Below are positions 5,350 to 5,679 of a stretch of DNA of 5,679 nt, one piece after another; position 1 is the stretch's first letter; every line of letters begins with the position of its first letter. Both the position numbers and the translations under genes were made by a program. Source of the DNA: Sphingomonadales bacterium (GTDB taxonomy: Bacteria; Pseudomonadota; Alphaproteobacteria; Sphingomonadales; Emcibacteraceae); NCBI GenBank assembly GCA_011051815.1, contig DRKK01000236.1, positions 1 to 5,679 of the forward strand, written 5' to 3'. The notes under the pieces are model-generated. The model had not been told where the DNA came from. It made no database searches and saw only the letters and a program-made list of their open reading frames with translations.

Positions 5350-5679
5350 ATGGAAATCAAAGGACCAGGACGCATTACAACGCCCGGCGTTTCGCGTAAA
5401 GGCAAGAAGGGCCGTTCGGGCAGGACGGATTTCAGCAAAAATCTTTCTACGGAGGATGTTCATGCCGCCGCCCCGCCCAGTGGCACCTCACCCCTGACCT
5501 CGGTTAGCTCACTCCTGTCATTACAGGAACTCCCCACCAGCAGTGAGGGGCGCTCCAAGGGTCTTGCACTGGCGGAGGATTTTCTGGGTCATCTGGAAAT
5601 TATCCGTCACGGGTTGTTGGCCGGGCAAATTCCACAGCGCCGATTGCAGGATGTGCTCACCATCGTTACACGCCAGAAA
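5350..5679 (+). CDS. fliX: flagellar assembly regulator FliX (3' truncated by the window edge)
   Basis: The first 110 codons are open to the right edge; the family is about 140 residues, so most of the protein is present. Seen: an N-terminal MEIKGPGRIT followed by a basic, Gly/Arg/Lys-rich disordered segment (8-30), a low-complexity linker, the SLLSLQEL motif (54-61), and a helical C-terminal part with LALAEDFLGHLEIIRHGLLAG (about 72-92) and IPQRRLQDVL (94-103). This is the FliX pattern. In Caulobacter, FliX binds FlbD and couples completion of the early basal body to sigma-54 transcription of later flagellar genes; here that role is inferred. The start is supported by GGAAAGAG six bases before the ATG. 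It diverges from flgI across a 263-bp control region, the same arrangement as in Caulobacter. Confidence 0.88.
   Translation, partial: MEIKGPGRITTPGVSRKGKKGRSGRTDFSKNLSTEDVHAAAPPSGTSPLTSVSSLLSLQELPTSSEGRSKGLALAEDFLGHLEIIRHGLLAGQIPQRRLQDVLTIVTRQK

Overview
The window is part of a flagellar gene cluster from an alphaproteobacterium. Three things point there: the FliX - FlgI - single-domain FlgJ - FlgN/FlbY gene order known from Caulobacter and relatives; short (276-residue) flagellins of alphaproteobacterial type; and sigma-54 (-24/-12) flagellar promoters. Base composition looks moderate (near 50% GC by eye), which suits a marine or Kordiimonas/Emcibacter/Rhodospirillales-like organism better than Caulobacter. 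That placement is only a guess.

Layout, left to right. (1) Positions 2-409, plus strand: 3' end of a gene for a probable GT-B-fold sugar or glycan enzyme, cut by the window edge. Its last 38 bases overlap tail-to-tail with the next gene. (2) Positions 372-2911, minus strand: a unit read right to left, made of a flagellin (2081-2911), a second flagellin about 85% identical (1129-1959), and a GNAT-family N-acetyltransferase (372-1067). It is driven by a near-perfect sigma-54 promoter at 2983-2998, with a candidate IHF site and an enhancer-like dyad further upstream. A very strong 52-base inverted repeat lies between the two flagellins. (3) Positions 3136-5086, minus strand: a tightly overlapping operon flgI - flgJ (rod-binding domain only) - flgN/flbY, closed by a textbook intrinsic terminator with a UUCG loop. 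A candidate sigma-54 promoter lies just upstream of flgI. (4) Positions 5350-5679, plus strand: 5' part of fliX, divergent from flgI and cut by the right edge.

How the genes fit together. FlgI forms the periplasmic P-ring. The FlgJ-like protein helps rod assembly. The FlgN-like protein is a probable export chaperone for hook-associated proteins. FliX, in Caulobacter, links basal-body assembly to activity of FlbD, the sigma-54 activator. The flagellins form the filament, and the GNAT enzyme and the left-edge sugar enzyme may supply or modify a filament glycan (inference). The two sigma-54 promoters share one architecture: promoter, IHF-like site, then a GCAAG-N2-TTGCC dyad about 110-125 bp upstream. 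This is what FlbD/FliX control would predict.

No stretch over 300 bases lacks a gene. I see a conventional flagellar locus with some unusual regulatory details, not a wholly new system.
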